64,000 nt of DNA from CAVTWY01 sp963738575 (GTDB lineage Bacteria > Pseudomonadota > Gammaproteobacteria > Burkholderiales > Burkholderiaceae_C), in contig CAVTWY010000002.1 in the NCBI GenBank assembly GCA_963738575.1, positions 1 through 64,000 of the forward strand. The letters are read 5' to 3'. The translations under genes and the position numbers were made by a program. Below the pieces are notes generated by a model. It was not told where the DNA came from, ran no database searches, and saw only the letters and a list, made by a program, of their open reading frames with translations. Shown here piece after piece: positions 49,722-60,253 of this stretch (within the stretch, counting starts at the first letter, position 1; each line of letters opens with the position of its first letter).

Positions 49722-51321
49722 ATGAAAGACCGCACTCCTCATTGCCGCGGCTGTCTTTGCCGCGAGCGCCCTTGCTCGACATCCGGGACCGACAAAGATG
49801 AACTACGCCAACAGCTTCGACCGGCAAGTGGCCGGCGTCTACGAAAAACGCGAGGCCGACTGGCGCAACGGCGCCATCGTCTATCAGGTGCTGGTCGATC
49901 GCTTTGCGCCGAGCGCCAACCTCGACGCCAAGCGTGCGCTCTACCCGGCGCCGAAGAAGCTGCGCGATTGGAAGGAAGAACCCCGGCGCGGCACGTATCT
50001 CGAGAAGGAAAAACTCTGGAGCCACGAGATCGACTTCTGGGGCGGCGACATCGCCAGCACCGCAGCCAAACTCGATTACGTGCAGGAACTCGGCGCCGAC
50101 GTGCTGTACCTGAACCCGGTGGTGCTGGCCTACACCAACCACAAGTACGACGCGCTCGACTACAACGCCATCTCGCCCGAGTACGGCACGCGCGACGACG
50201 TGAAAAACCTCGCCGCCGAAACCAAGAGGCGCGGCATGAAGCTCGTGCTCGACGGCGTGTTCAACCACATGGGCCGCAACTCGCCGAAGTTCAAGGATGC
50301 GGAGGCGAACGTCAAGAGCCCGTACCGAGACTGGTTCATGTTCGGCACGCAGTACAAGGGCGGTACACGCACCTGGTGGAACGCGCAGAACCTGCCCGAG
50401 CTGAACCTTGAGAACAAGGCCGTCAGCGACCACCTCTGGGCCGCGAAGGATTCGGTCGTGCGCAGCTACCTGCGCGACGGCGTCGATGGCTGGCGCCTCG
50501 ATGTCGCCTTCGACATCGGCTTCAACCCGCTCGAGGCGCTGACGAAGGCGGCGCATGCCGAGAAGCCCGGCTCGCTCGTCGTCGGCGAGATCCCGAACTA
50601 CCCGCGCGAGTGGTTTCCATCGGTCGATGGCGTCATGCACTTCGGCCTGCGCAAGCTGATGATCGCGCTGGCGAATCGCGAGATCGACGGCCCGAGCTTC
50701 CAGCGCATGGCCGCGCGCATGATCCGCGACGCCGACTACGAGCACATCCTGAAGAGCTGGGTCTATCTCGACAACCACGACACGTTCAGGCTGGCCACCA
50801 CCGTGCCCGACGCCAAGGCGCGCAAGCTCGCGCAGGTGCTGCAGTTCACGCTGCCCGGGGCGGTCAACCTGTACTACGGCACCGAAGTGGCGATGGAAGG
50901 CGGCGACGACCCGGAGATGCGCGGCCCGATGCGCTGGGACCGCGTTGCAGAGAACCACCCGGACCTCGCGTGGACGAAGCAACTCGTGTCGATGCGCAAA
51001 GCCAACCGCGCGCTGCGCGTCGGCGACTTCCGCACGGCGGAGGCCAGCGGCAACGTGATCGCGTTCGAGCGCCACACCGACAAGGCCGGCGACACGGTAC
51101 TCGTGCTGATCAACCCGGCGACGACCGAGGTGCAGACGACCGTGCTCGTTGCCAACTCGAAGCTGATGGACGGCAACAACCTGATCGACCAGATCGGCGG
51201 CGGCACCTACAAGCTGCAAGGCTCGATGGTCGAGACCAAGCTGCCGCCGCAGTCTGCTTTGGTCTTGAAGCCGAAGCTGACGACGCCAGACGGCTACAGC
51301 AACTACAAACGCGTGCAGTGA
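49722..51321 (+). CDS. Secreted GH13 alpha-amylase-type glycosidase
   Basis: About 533 residues. ATG 49722 with one extra G at about 49728 gives signal TALLIAAAVFAASALA; frame intact from there. Seen: GAIVYQVLVDRFAPS, DVLYLNPVVLAYTNHKYD, KLVLDGVFNHMG, nucleophile DGWRLDVAFDIG, acid/base VVGEIPNYPREW and transition-state Asp in YLDNHDTFR. C-terminal beta domain ends SNYKRVQ. Probably hydrolyses starch or maltodextrins in the periplasm or outside, supplying malto-oligosaccharides to the MalK importer and MalQ/GlgP. Confidence 0.92.
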
Positions 51322-51327
51322 GCGCCC

Positions 51328-51453
51328 ATGCCCCCGTTCGGCCTGATCGCCTTCGGCGAGATCAAGCGCCACCAGCCCGATGCGCTGACGATCTCCGAAG
51401 CCTGGTTCGCTGAGCGTCAGCTCATGGCTCGCATGCAGCCGGCGAGTTCGTGA
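51328..51453 (+). other. Short open frame with kinase-like start
   Basis: 41 codons from ATG 51328: MPPFGLIAFGE resembles the first strand of PfkB sugar kinases, but nothing after it fits (IKRHQPDALTISEAWFAERQ). It starts 6 bases after the amylase stop and runs antisense into the GH32 gene end. Perhaps a truncated fructokinase start at another join; not a supported gene. Confidence 0.25.
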
Positions 51454-52410
51454 ACACGCAACTCGCGAACACACGCCGTGCCGCCCTGCGCAAACAGGCG
51501 CGTCGCCAGCGCGCCGGGCGCGGGAAACGCCTGCTCGGTGAGAACGGTGTGACCGTCGTCCGCGAACACTTCGACGGAACAAGCGTCGAGCAGCACGCGC
51601 AGGCGCACGGCGCGGCCGGCAGCGACGCCGGCGCAGGGCGCTTCACGGCGCGTCGCGTAGAGCGCGTCGTCGGGGGCAAAGCCGCCGTCGGCGTGGGCGC
51701 ATGAACGATCGACGAAGACGCTGCCGCGCCGCCGATCGACACCGACACGCAGCCCACCTGCCGCACCGGCGCGCAGCACGAGACCACATGCGTCGCAGCC
51801 TGCGGCGTCGAGCGTGAGTTCGATGTCCAGGCAGCGCGCCTCGAAGCCCGCCGGCAGGCACGTCGCCTCGCCCTCGGCCACCTCGATCAGCGCCTGTTCG
51901 TGGCACGCGCGGCGCAGCGCTGCCAGCTCTCGCATCGGCCGCTGCCTCAAGCGGAGGCCGCCGTCGCCGCCGCGCAGCAAAGACAGCTCGCGCGGCACAC
52001 TCATCGCGCCGCGCCACGGCGACGTCGGCAGCAGCTTGGCGTAGCGGTGGCAGTTCATCCAGCCGATCCAGACGGCGCGGTCGTGCAGGCCACTCCACGA
52101 CAGCGCAGCGTAAAAGTCGGCGCCATGGTCGGCCCAGTGCGGCGCAGAGGTCGGCTCGGCGACGAAGCGTGTGCCGTCGAAGCGGCCGAAGAACAGGCGC
52201 GCGCCCGATCCTCGTGACGGATGGCCTTCGAAGACATCGACCTTGAGGACCCACGCGCTCGACGATTCACCCTCGATCGGCAACTCGAACAGATCCGGGC
52301 ATTCCCAGATGCCTTGCCCTGCGAGGTCGTCAGCGAATCGGCTCAGCTCGCTCCACGCTTTCAGATCGTGCGACGCGTAGAACAACACCGCACGCGCCTC
52401 GGGCACGGGC
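51417..52410 (-). pseudogene. GH32 levanase/fructofuranosidase, N-terminus missing
   Basis: C-terminal about 330 residues of a GH32 beta-fructosidase. Seen: EARAVLFYASHDLKAWSEL, acid/base Glu in GIWECPDLFELP, HGADFYAALSW, IGWMNCHRYAKLLPTSPWRG and a beta-sandwich ending VEVFADDGHTVLTEQAFP. The nucleophile region (WMNDPNG) and RDP motif are absent. At about 52,410 the frame passes without a stop into ferredoxin-reductase sequence from an unrelated genome type. Confidence 0.85.
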
Positions 52411-53269
52411 GTATCCGTCTCGAACTTCTCGGTGTCGACCTTGACGGTATTCTCATGAAGGTGAGGCCCCAGTTGGCGACTGGACCGAGCTTCATGGTCA
52501 ACCCGAAGAACGGCAATAGCCGATTGGCGACCACCCGCGTCTCGGCGTCTTTGGTTTTCACCGTGACGGCTTCCAGCGCACCGTCCTCGCCGTGCAATGC
52601 ACCCATCTGGCCGATCAGCAGGTTAATTTTCCCGTCTCGGACCAGTGTGCGCATCTGTTCAACCGAGTGAGGCGCGCCCCGGAACTCGTCGCGCCGGTGC
52701 AGCAGGGCCAGGCTGTTGGCGATCGGTTGGAGATTGAGCGTCCAGTCGAGCGCCGAATCCCCGCCGCCCACAACCAGGACATCCTTGCCGCGGAAATCGT
52801 CCATACGGCGTACCGAATAGAAGACGGACTTGGCTTCATAGGCCTCGATGCCTTGGAGAGGCGGTCGCTTGGGTGTGAAGGAACCGCCCCCAGCAGCGAT
52901 CACGACGACCTTGGCAACAATCTCCGTGCCGAAATCCGTGACAAGGCGGAAGCGTCCATCCTCCGCCTTCGCCAAAGTTTCGAGCCGCTGGCCGAAGTGG
53001 AACGTCGCCCCGAATGGCTTGATCTGGGCCATCAGGGCATCCGTCAGGCCCTGGCCCGTGACGATCGGCAGACCTGGGATGTCGTAGATCGGCTTTTCAG
53101 GATAGAGTTCGGCGCACTGCCCTCCGGGGCGGTCGAGAATGTCGACGACATGCGCCTTGATATCGAGAAGGCCAAGCTCGAACACCGCAAACAGTCCGAC
53201 CGGCCCCGCTCCTATAATAAGGGCATCGGTCTCGATCGACTTCACATCCGCTGTCCCGTCGGCTGACAT
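52411..53269 (-). pseudogene. Ferredoxin/flavodoxin-NADP reductase (TrxR-like), C-terminus missing
   Basis: First about 285 residues of a thioredoxin-reductase-like ferredoxin-NADP reductase. ATG 53267-53269. FAD motif IIGAGPVGLFAVFELG, GGQCAELYPEKPIYDIPGLP, NADP motif VVGGGDSALDW, LLHRRDEFRGAPHS and LLPFFGLTMKLGPVANWGL. A lost base near 52458 changes frame to HENTVKVDTEKFETDT, then homology switches to GH32. The GDI(N) FAD-binding tail is absent. Partner of the adjacent ferredoxin. Confidence 0.87.
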
Positions 53270-53286
53270 GGGTTGTGCACTCACGG

Positions 53287-53607
53287 TTAGAATTGCTTTT
53301 CCGGTATGCGCACGATCAGTCCATCGAGCGCATCGCTGACTTTGATCTGGCACGACAGGCGGCTTTCCGGTCGCACGTCGAAAGCGAAGTCGAGCATGTC
53401 TTCTTCCATGTCGCTTGGACCGCCTGTCTTCTCGCGCCAAGCCGCATCGACGTAGATATGGCAGGTGGCGCACGCGCACGCCCCGCCGCACTCGGCCTCG
53501 ATGCCGTCGATAAGGTTTTTCTTGGCGGCCTCCATCACCGTCATGCCGGACGAGGCTTCGACGAGTTGTTCAGTTCCGTCGGGCTGTATGAAAGTGATCT
53601 TGGCCAT
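53287..53607 (-). CDS. [2Fe-2S] ferredoxin, adrenodoxin/putidaredoxin type
   Basis: Intact 106 residues from ATG 53605-53607. Cluster ligands in ECGGACACATCH and a later LSCQ (C-x5-C-x2-C-xn-C). MAKITFIQPDGTEQLVEASS is the usual start. It ends 17 bases before the reductase gene on the same strand, so the two form an electron-transfer pair for a monooxygenase or biosynthetic enzyme. Confidence 0.93.
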   Translation of the reverse strand: MAKITFIQPDGTEQLVEASSGMTVMEAAKKNLIDGIEAECGGACACATCHIYVDAAWREKTGGPSDMEEDMLDFAFDVRPESRLSCQIKVSDALDGLIVRIPEKQF

Positions 53608-53726
53608 GCGCCGCCGGGCGATCGCTCTGTGCTTCACAAACGCCGCCTGGGCGCCCGCGCGTGTTAACCGGCGCGCGGCGCAAATTCAAGCGGAATTGGT
53701 TTGGTTATCAAACTATGCGGACTATA

Positions 53727-54188
53727 TTACGGCGTGGCAAATAGGCCCGCGATTTCTCTGCAAGCCTCATCAGCCGCCTCCGCAATTGCCGCGACAGCCT
53801 TTTGGCGCTGATTCGCAGCTAGCACGATCGGGCTCCCAATATCGAGCTGCTCGGCCAAGCTGGCCAAATTTGCTAGGCGCTTGGCTCCCACCGCAGCGGC
53901 GGACCCCTTGATGGAATGCGCGGCCTCGCGCCAGAGGCGTGAGGTACCGGCGTCGCGAAGCTGCTGCACGTAGAGGGGGAGATGAGAGGAAAAGAGTTCC
54001 AGGACTTCTTGCTCGAGCGCAGCGTTACCCAAGGTAAAACGTGCCAAGTACTGGCGATCAATAGCACCAGAACGGTATTGGCCCAGGGAATTCTGGACCG
54101 GTCGCGCTGCCGTCGCCTTGTCCGACAAAGCTTCCTCCAGCCCTCGCCGGGCGGCCGCTTGAGAATGGCTTCCACAGTTGCACCTCAT
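53727..54188 (-). CDS. Hpt-domain phosphotransfer protein
   Basis: 153 residues from ATG 54186-54188. The Hpt four-helix domain includes YLARFTLGNAALEQEVLELF and phospho-accepting His in REAAHSIKGSAAAVGAKRLA, ending EACREIAGLFATP. No kinase or receiver domain is fused. Divergent from the coiled-coil gene; the pairing resembles Rhizobiales gene order (recalled). Confidence 0.85.
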   Translation of the reverse strand: MRCNCGSHSQAAARRGLEEALSDKATAARPVQNSLGQYRSGAIDRQYLARFTLGNAALEQEVLELFSSHLPLYVQQLRDAGTSRLWREAAHSIKGSAAAVGAKRLANLASLAEQLDIGSPIVLAANQRQKAVAAIAEAADEACREIAGLFATP

Positions 54189-54396
54189 TGCATAACCCTC
54201 CGTTAAGGGGCGCGCGCTCAACGGGCGTTGGTAAATGCCCTTGTGCCCTGGTCATTTGCGGGCCGATTTCATCTTCGTTTTGCCCCAATACCTGCCTAGC
54301 AAGGCAGGGTAACGGGGCGGGCATACTGGCGAATCTGTGGGCCACGACAGCGTGTTCCAGGTTGCATGATCACCAGCTTTTCGTGATCCGTCGCCT

Positions 54397-57137
54397 GTGC
54401 CCAGCGGCGCAAATGCGCTATGTGTCGGTGCAGGGGTTCGGGCGTTTGCGGCGCCGAAATTGGACGGGGAATGGCTCACGACGGCAACATCCAGCGCGGG
54501 ACGATTCCGCTTTCCTCGGAGCCTGCCGGGGACAGCGGACAAGGTAGCGCTGCTGCGTCTGCGCCTGCCTGAAACCTCCAAGGCCAAGGACGCGCCGCGG
54601 CCAGCCCTTCCGATAGGCGCAGATGGGCAAATTCCGAAGCCCGCGAGCGCCCTCCCCAAATTCAACACGGTCGCTCGGCCAGGCGATACCAAGAAGCCGC
54701 CGCTGGCAGCATCCATTCCTCTCCCCAGCCCGGATAAACCTCCCCTCCCCAACAAGGCGCCGAAAGGCGGCGAGGAGAAGCAACCACCTGGCGCCGTCGC
54801 GGTGAACGCTTCCGCCAAGCCTGGGACGGAAGGGGATCCTAGCCGCCGCGCGGCCAAGCGCCGTCCTGCGGCGCCGCCGCGAGCGCGCATTGCGGCGAAC
54901 GACGACGCACCTTCCATCGGCGGCTTGATCTTCGCTCTTCAGCAGAAGCCATCCAATCGCGCCTTCATGCTGGCTGCCGCAGGATCAGGGGGATGGTTCG
55001 CCATCGGCGGGTTGCTGGCATGGGCCATGCTCGCACCGAGATCTCGCGCACTAGTTTCCTGGAAGCTGCCGCCAGCCCAATCATGATCATCGTGGCAGCG
55101 ACCATCTTCCTGCCGATCGCCCTGTTCTGGTTCCTGGCACTGCTGGCGTGGCGCGCTCAGGAACTGAAATTGATGTCTTCGGCGATGACCGAGGTCGCTG
55201 TTCGCTTGGCCGAACCGGATCGATCGGCAGAGCAATCGGCGGCTTCGCTCGGCCAGGCGGTTCGGCGCCAAGTCTCGTTCATGAACGAAGCCATCTCCCG
55301 CGCACTCGGCCGCGCTGGCGAACTTGAGGGCCTTGTCCACAACGAAGTGGCCTCGCTCGAGAAGTCCTACCACGAGAATGAGCACAAGATCCGCGGCCTG
55401 ATCCAGGAGTTGGCAAGCGAGCGGCACGCCCTGGTCAGCACGACCGACAAAGTGTCGGACACCCTGAAGGCGATGGGCGGCGAAGTGCCGATGCTCATCG
55501 ACAAGCTGTCAACCCAGCAGATCAAACTGGCGAAAATCATCGAAGGGGCAGGCCAGAACCTGATCGCGCTCGAGAATCAGCTCAGCACGGCCAGCGGCGG
55601 GTTGGAGACCACGCTGGCCAACCGCACGCAGCAGCTTCAAGCCGTGCTCGACGACTACACTGTCGCTCTCGATGCCACCCTTGCCAATCGCGCAGAGGCT
55701 CTGGATATCCAGCTTGTCGAACGCACGCGCGCGCTAGACGCCGCCTTCGCCGAGCGGCTGTCGCGGTTCGACGATGCCATGATGCAGTCAAGCGTGGCGA
55801 TCGATAGCGCGGTCAGCGAAAAGGCCCGAGCGCTCACCTACGCGATGGAAAACCACGTGCGGGCATTGTCGGACACTCTGGGCCAACAGGCCAACAATCT
55901 CGACAAATCAATGATGCATGGCCTCGACGCCGTACGTCGGTCGAGCGACAACATCTCGCGTCAATCGCTGCACGCCATCGAAGGGCTCTCCGGCCAGGCC
56001 GACCTGCTCAAGAAGGTGTCGGAGAACCTTCTCCAACAAATGTCCGGAGTTGCGAACCGCTTCGACAACCAGGGGCAGACTATCGTTCATGCCGCCAACG
56101 CGCTCGAGTCCGCCAACATGCGCATCGACTCGACACTTCAGCGGCGCCACGGGGAGTTGTCAGAGACCCTGCAAAAGATGGCCGGCAAGGCCGATCAGCT
56201 TGACCAGGTGATGCGCGGCTATTCTCAGGCAGTGGAAGGCTCGATCGCGGAAACCGAAAACCGTGCCCGCACCGTCACCCAGCAACTCGCCGCAGAGGCG
56301 GCGGCAAACTCCAAGGCAGCAGCCCTGGAGATCGAGCGCCTGCGAAGCCAAACCGATCTACACGCCACTCGGGCCTTGGAGGACATGCGTTCCAAGGTGT
56401 CGGGCGTCTCGCAGGAGGTCTCGCAACACCTGGGCTCCATCGCGAGCCGATTCAGCGAGACTTCAGAGGACCTGAAGGCACGCGCGGCTCGCGCCGCCGC
56501 CGATCTGCAGATCGAGCAGGAACGCATCAGGACGGAGGCGGAACGCCTCCCCCTCGTGGCAAGGGAGAGCGCAGAGAGCATGCGTCATGCCCTCAGCGAT
56601 CAGCTGCGCGCGCTGGAGCAGCTCTCGAGCCTGTCCGCACGCGAGCGGCGCGAGGTGACGCCGCCCGGACCATTGCCACCAGCCGCGCCTGTCTCCCTCA
56701 CGGCCGCCTTCGCTGCGCAACGAGGAGAACGGGCAACGCCCGTGGCGCTGGACAATGGCGACCGTTGGACACTGGGCGACCTGCTGGCCCGCGCCTCGCG
56801 AGAGGACAGCGCCATCAACATCGCCAGCATCGCCAAGGCGCTTGATCCGACGACGGCATCGGCGATCTGGTCACGGTTTCGCGCCGGCCAACGCGGCATC
56901 ATGGTGCGCAGCATCTACACGACCGAGGGCCGGTCGCTCTTCGACGACATCAGTTCGCGTTATAAGACCGACGTGGATTTCCGCCGGGTTGTCGACCGCT
57001 TCCTCATGGATTTCGAATGGTTGATCCGCGACGTGGAGCAGAAGGACCCGGCCGGCAGATCGGTCCACAATCATCTCATTTCGGATAGCGGGCGGGTGTA
57101 TCTTTTCCTGGCCCACGCCAGCGGCCGGCTGCGCTAG
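54397..57137 (+). CDS. Large membrane-anchored coiled-coil protein, one shift
   Basis: About 912 residues. Proline-rich cytosolic N-terminus (54500-54900), two membrane spans (FMLAAAGSGGWFAIGGLLAW and IMIIVAATIFLPIALFWFLA) separated by a lost C near 55032, then a very long coiled coil with short repeats such as LDATLANRAEAL and LDAAFAERLSRFDDAM. The C-terminal globular part ends YLFLAHASGRLR. Similar Rhizobiales proteins are loosely named kinesin-like without motor motifs; none is visible here. A cell-envelope or division scaffold is a guess. Start GTG 54397 is uncertain. Confidence 0.75.
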
Positions 57138-57152
57138 GCGTCCCTAAGTCAC

Positions 57153-58131
57153 ATGAAAGAACTCTCTGTTCGCGCCGCCATAGAGAGGTGGCCGATCGCC
57201 GGCGCCTTCACAATCTCGCGTGGTACGAAACGCGAGGCCGTCGACAGTCGTCGCCGAGATCAGCGATGGCACGCATGTCGGGCGAGGAGAGTGCGTCCCC
57301 TACGGCCGCTACGGCGAAACTGCAGAGGGCGTGCGCGACGCGATAGCATCGGTCGGCGACGTTACGGATCACAAGGAATTACAGGCGCTTTTGCCTGCGG
57401 GTGCGGCGCGAAACGCGCTCGATTGCGCCTTCTGGGACCTGGAGGCGAAATCTTCACGCAAGACTGTTGCCGAACTCGCGGGCTTGCCTGTTCCGAGCCC
57501 GAGGGTCACAGCCTACACGATCAGTCTCGGTGCGCCGGGCGCGATGGCGAGCAGAGCAGCTGCCGCGGCAGAAATCATGCCGCTGCTGAAGATCAAGCTT
57601 GGGGGCGAGGGTGACGAGGACCGCATGCGTCAGATCAGGCGTGCTTGCCCTGATGCCCGGCTGATCGCGGATGCCAACGAAGCCTGGACGCCGGCCCTGC
57701 TGGAAAGGCTGATGCAAGTGGCAGCCGAAGCGGACTTCGAACTGGTGGAGCAGCCATTGCCAGCCGGGGCCGACGATGCGCTCTCTAGGCTTGCACGTCC
57801 CGTGCTTGTCTGCGCCGACGAGGCGTTCCACACGCGAGGCGACTTCCGCAATCTCACGGGTCGCTACGATGCGGTCAACGTCAAGCTCGACAAGACAGGT
57901 GGGCTGACGGCAGCGCTCGATCTCATGGCCGAAGCGCGCAGGATGGAGTTCAGGATCATGGTGGGCTGCATGGTCGCGACTTCCCTCTCGATGGCACCGG
58001 CAATGCTGCTTGCCCAGCAGGCTGACTGGGTCGACCTTGATGGCCCCCTACTCCTGGAGCGCGATCGCGAACCCGGTCTCCGCTATGAGGGCGCCCTCAT
58101 CCATCCGCCTTTGCCTCAGCTTTGGGGCTGA
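57153..58131 (+). CDS. Dipeptide epimerase (enolase superfamily), one shift
   Basis: About 325 residues; converts L-Ala-D/L-Glu-type dipeptides, probably from peptidoglycan turnover. ATG 57153 (MKELSVRAAIERWPIAGAFT). Shift near 57240 (KREA then STVVAEISDG). Seen: GECVPYGRYGET, catalytic Lys in LLKIKLGGEGDEDRM, metal ligands in IADANEAW, ELVEQPLP and VCADEAFH, and second Lys in NVKLDKTGGLT. It overlaps the convergent MFS gene end by 16 bases. Confidence 0.9.
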
Positions 58132-59320
58132 GCGAAGGGCCCTGCTCGGCTCGTTAGCCATACCGCCGCGGCGAAGCCGATGGCGGCAATAAGGGCCATC
58201 GCCCAATAGGCGCCACCACCCCACGTCGCATACAGAGGTCCCGAAATGAGCATTGCGCCGCCCAGCGCTATGCCACCCGTGACGGAGGCATAGAGTGCCT
58301 GCGCCGTGCCTCCCTGGCTGTCTGGCACCGCCCGGCCCATGTAGTGAATGGCACCGATATGCGTCGCCCCGAATGTCAGGCTGTGCAGCGCCTGCAAGGG
58401 CAGTAGCCACCCGAGCGGCGGATCAAAACCCATGAAAAACCATCGGATGATCGCGGCAGCGCCGCCAAGCGCGATCAAACGGGCCGGTTCGACGCGGGCT
58501 AGGATCCGGCCCGAATAGGCGAACAGAACAATTTCCGCGATGACGGCGATCGCCCATAGCGATCCTGCCCAGCCGGCAGATATGCCTTGGGAGGCCCAGT
58601 GCACGGTACCGAAAGTATAGAAGGTGCCGTGTGCTCCTTGCACCGCGCCCGCCGCCAGCAAGAAGACGAGAAACGTCGGCGAACGCAGTAGCCCAGCCGC
58701 CTCGTCAAGGCGTAGGCGCGGCGGTGTGGTCGCGGCCTTGAGCCGCCCCCAGCCGATCGGTCGCGCCAGAGCGTGCGCGGCTGCGGTCACCAGGATGCCG
58801 CCCGTCACAAGGAGCCAAACTGCCGAGGTAGCCCCCAGGCTACCTACGACCCACCCTCCTGCAAGCGTCGCAGCGATGAAGCTCAGCGAGCCCCACAACC
58901 GCATACGTCGATAGTCGAGCCCCGCGACCTTCACACCCCTAAGCGCGATGGTCTCGGTGAGTGGCATGATCGTCGTCCACGCCAGTGCAAATGCCACGGA
59001 GCAGAAAGAATCGGCCAGAACCCGCTGGACAGCGACAGCGCAATGAGCGCCCCGAGCCCGACCCAGGAGAGCACGATCAGAAACAGGCGGTGATCGTTTG
59101 CCCGGTCTGCCGCAAAGGCGATGACAGGCGTGACCACCACGCGCACGAACAAGGGCACCGCGGTTATGATCGCGATTTCGCGCGGGCCAAGACCTTGCCA
59201 ATCCAACCACACAGGAAGAAACGGCAGGTTGATGCCCGCCACAACGAAGATGGCCGCGAAAAGGATGGAAACCCGGACCCCAAAAATTCGGCTTTCGCGG
59301 CCGGGATTTGGCTCGCTCAT
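58116..59320 (-). CDS. MFS transporter, phenylpropionate-permease-like, one shift
   Basis: About 400 residues with around 12 hydrophobic spans. ATG 59318-59320 (MSEPNPGRESRIFGVRVSIL). Seen: NLPFLPVWLDWQGLGPREIA, RMRLWGSLSFIAATLAGGW and LHSLTFGATHIGAIHYMGR, the pattern of the HcaT/MFS_1-like group. A shift lies near 59005. Its start overlaps the stop of the threonine-dehydratase fragment (ATGA), so in its native genome it was translationally coupled to that gene. Substrate unknown. Confidence 0.85.
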
Positions 59321-59417
59321 GCCGCCTTGCGCTGATCGAGGATGATCTCGGCAAACAACGCGGGATCAATGTTGCCGCCTGACAGCACGACCGCGACGGT
59401 CTTGCCTTCGAATTGGC
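59317..59417 (-). pseudogene. Threonine/serine dehydratase C-terminal fragment
   Basis: Only the last about 33 codons: FEGKTVAVVLSGGNIDPALF, then AEIILDQRKAA-stop. This is the conserved tail of the PLP-dependent threonine ammonia-lyase family. Upstream it is cut at about 59,415, where leuC sequence begins on the other strand. Evidence of a join rather than a gene. Confidence 0.8.
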
Positions 59418-60253
59418 AAAATTGGCACGGCGGGTGGCACGGGCTACACGATTGAGTTTGGCGGCCCCGCCATGCGGGCGTTGTCGATGGAAGGGCGCAT
59501 GACCGTGTGCAACATGGCCATGAAGCCGGCGCGGCCCCGCTTGGTGGGCTGACGACAAGACGATCGAGTACGTGCGAGGCCGTCCTTTTGCCCCTACGGG
59601 CGTGGCCTGGGACCAAGCCGTGGCACTGTGGCGCAGCCTGACAACGGACAAAACCGCCACCTTTGACAAGGTGGTTGAGGTGGATGCGTCGGCACTGCAA
59701 CCGCAAGTCACGTGGGACCAGCCCCGAGATGGTGACGTCCATCGACGGCCGCGTGCCCGACCCTGACAAAGAAAAAGACACCGACAAACGCAACGCCATG
59801 GAAGCGGCCCTGCGCTACATGGGGCTCACCCCCAACAAACCCATCGTCGACATCACGCTCGACAAAGTTTTCATCGGCTCGTGCACCAACAGCCGCATCG
59901 AAGATCTTCGCGATGCCGCCGCCGTGGTGCGTGCGCTGGGTGGCAAGGTGGCTCGCAACATCAAAGTCGCGATGGTGGTGCCGGGCTCGGGCTTGGTCAA
60001 AGCCCAAGCCGAAAAAGAAGGCCTGGACGTGATCTTCAAAGGCGCTGGATTTGAGTGGCGCGAACCCGGTTGCTCGATGTGCTTGGCCATGAACGCCGAC
60101 CGGCTGGAGCCGGGTGAGCGCTGCGCCTCCACCAGCAACCGCAACTTTGAAGGGCGCCAAGGCGCCGGGGGGCGAACGCACCTGGTCAGCCCCGCGATGG
60201 CCGCCGCCGCCGCCATGCAAGGCCACTTTGTTGACGTCCGGAGAATCGCATGA
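59412..60253 (+). pseudogene. leuC: 3-isopropylmalate dehydratase large subunit, 5' end missing and shifted
   Basis: Aconitase-family LeuC lacking roughly the first 170-180 residues. Begins IGKIGTAGGTGYTIEFGGPA, MRALSMEGRMTVCNMA; several shifts near 59515-59560 and one near 59727. [4Fe-4S] ligands remain: Cys in FIGSCTNSRIEDLR and two in EPGCSMCLAMNADRLEPGE. Ends TGA 60251-60253, overlapping leuD ATG. The right-hand 500 bases read cleanly. Confidence 0.9.

Noticed and set aside
51328..51453. Start of a PfkB fructokinase next to GH32.
   Set aside because: Resemblance is limited to about 11 residues and the frame ends after 41 codons.
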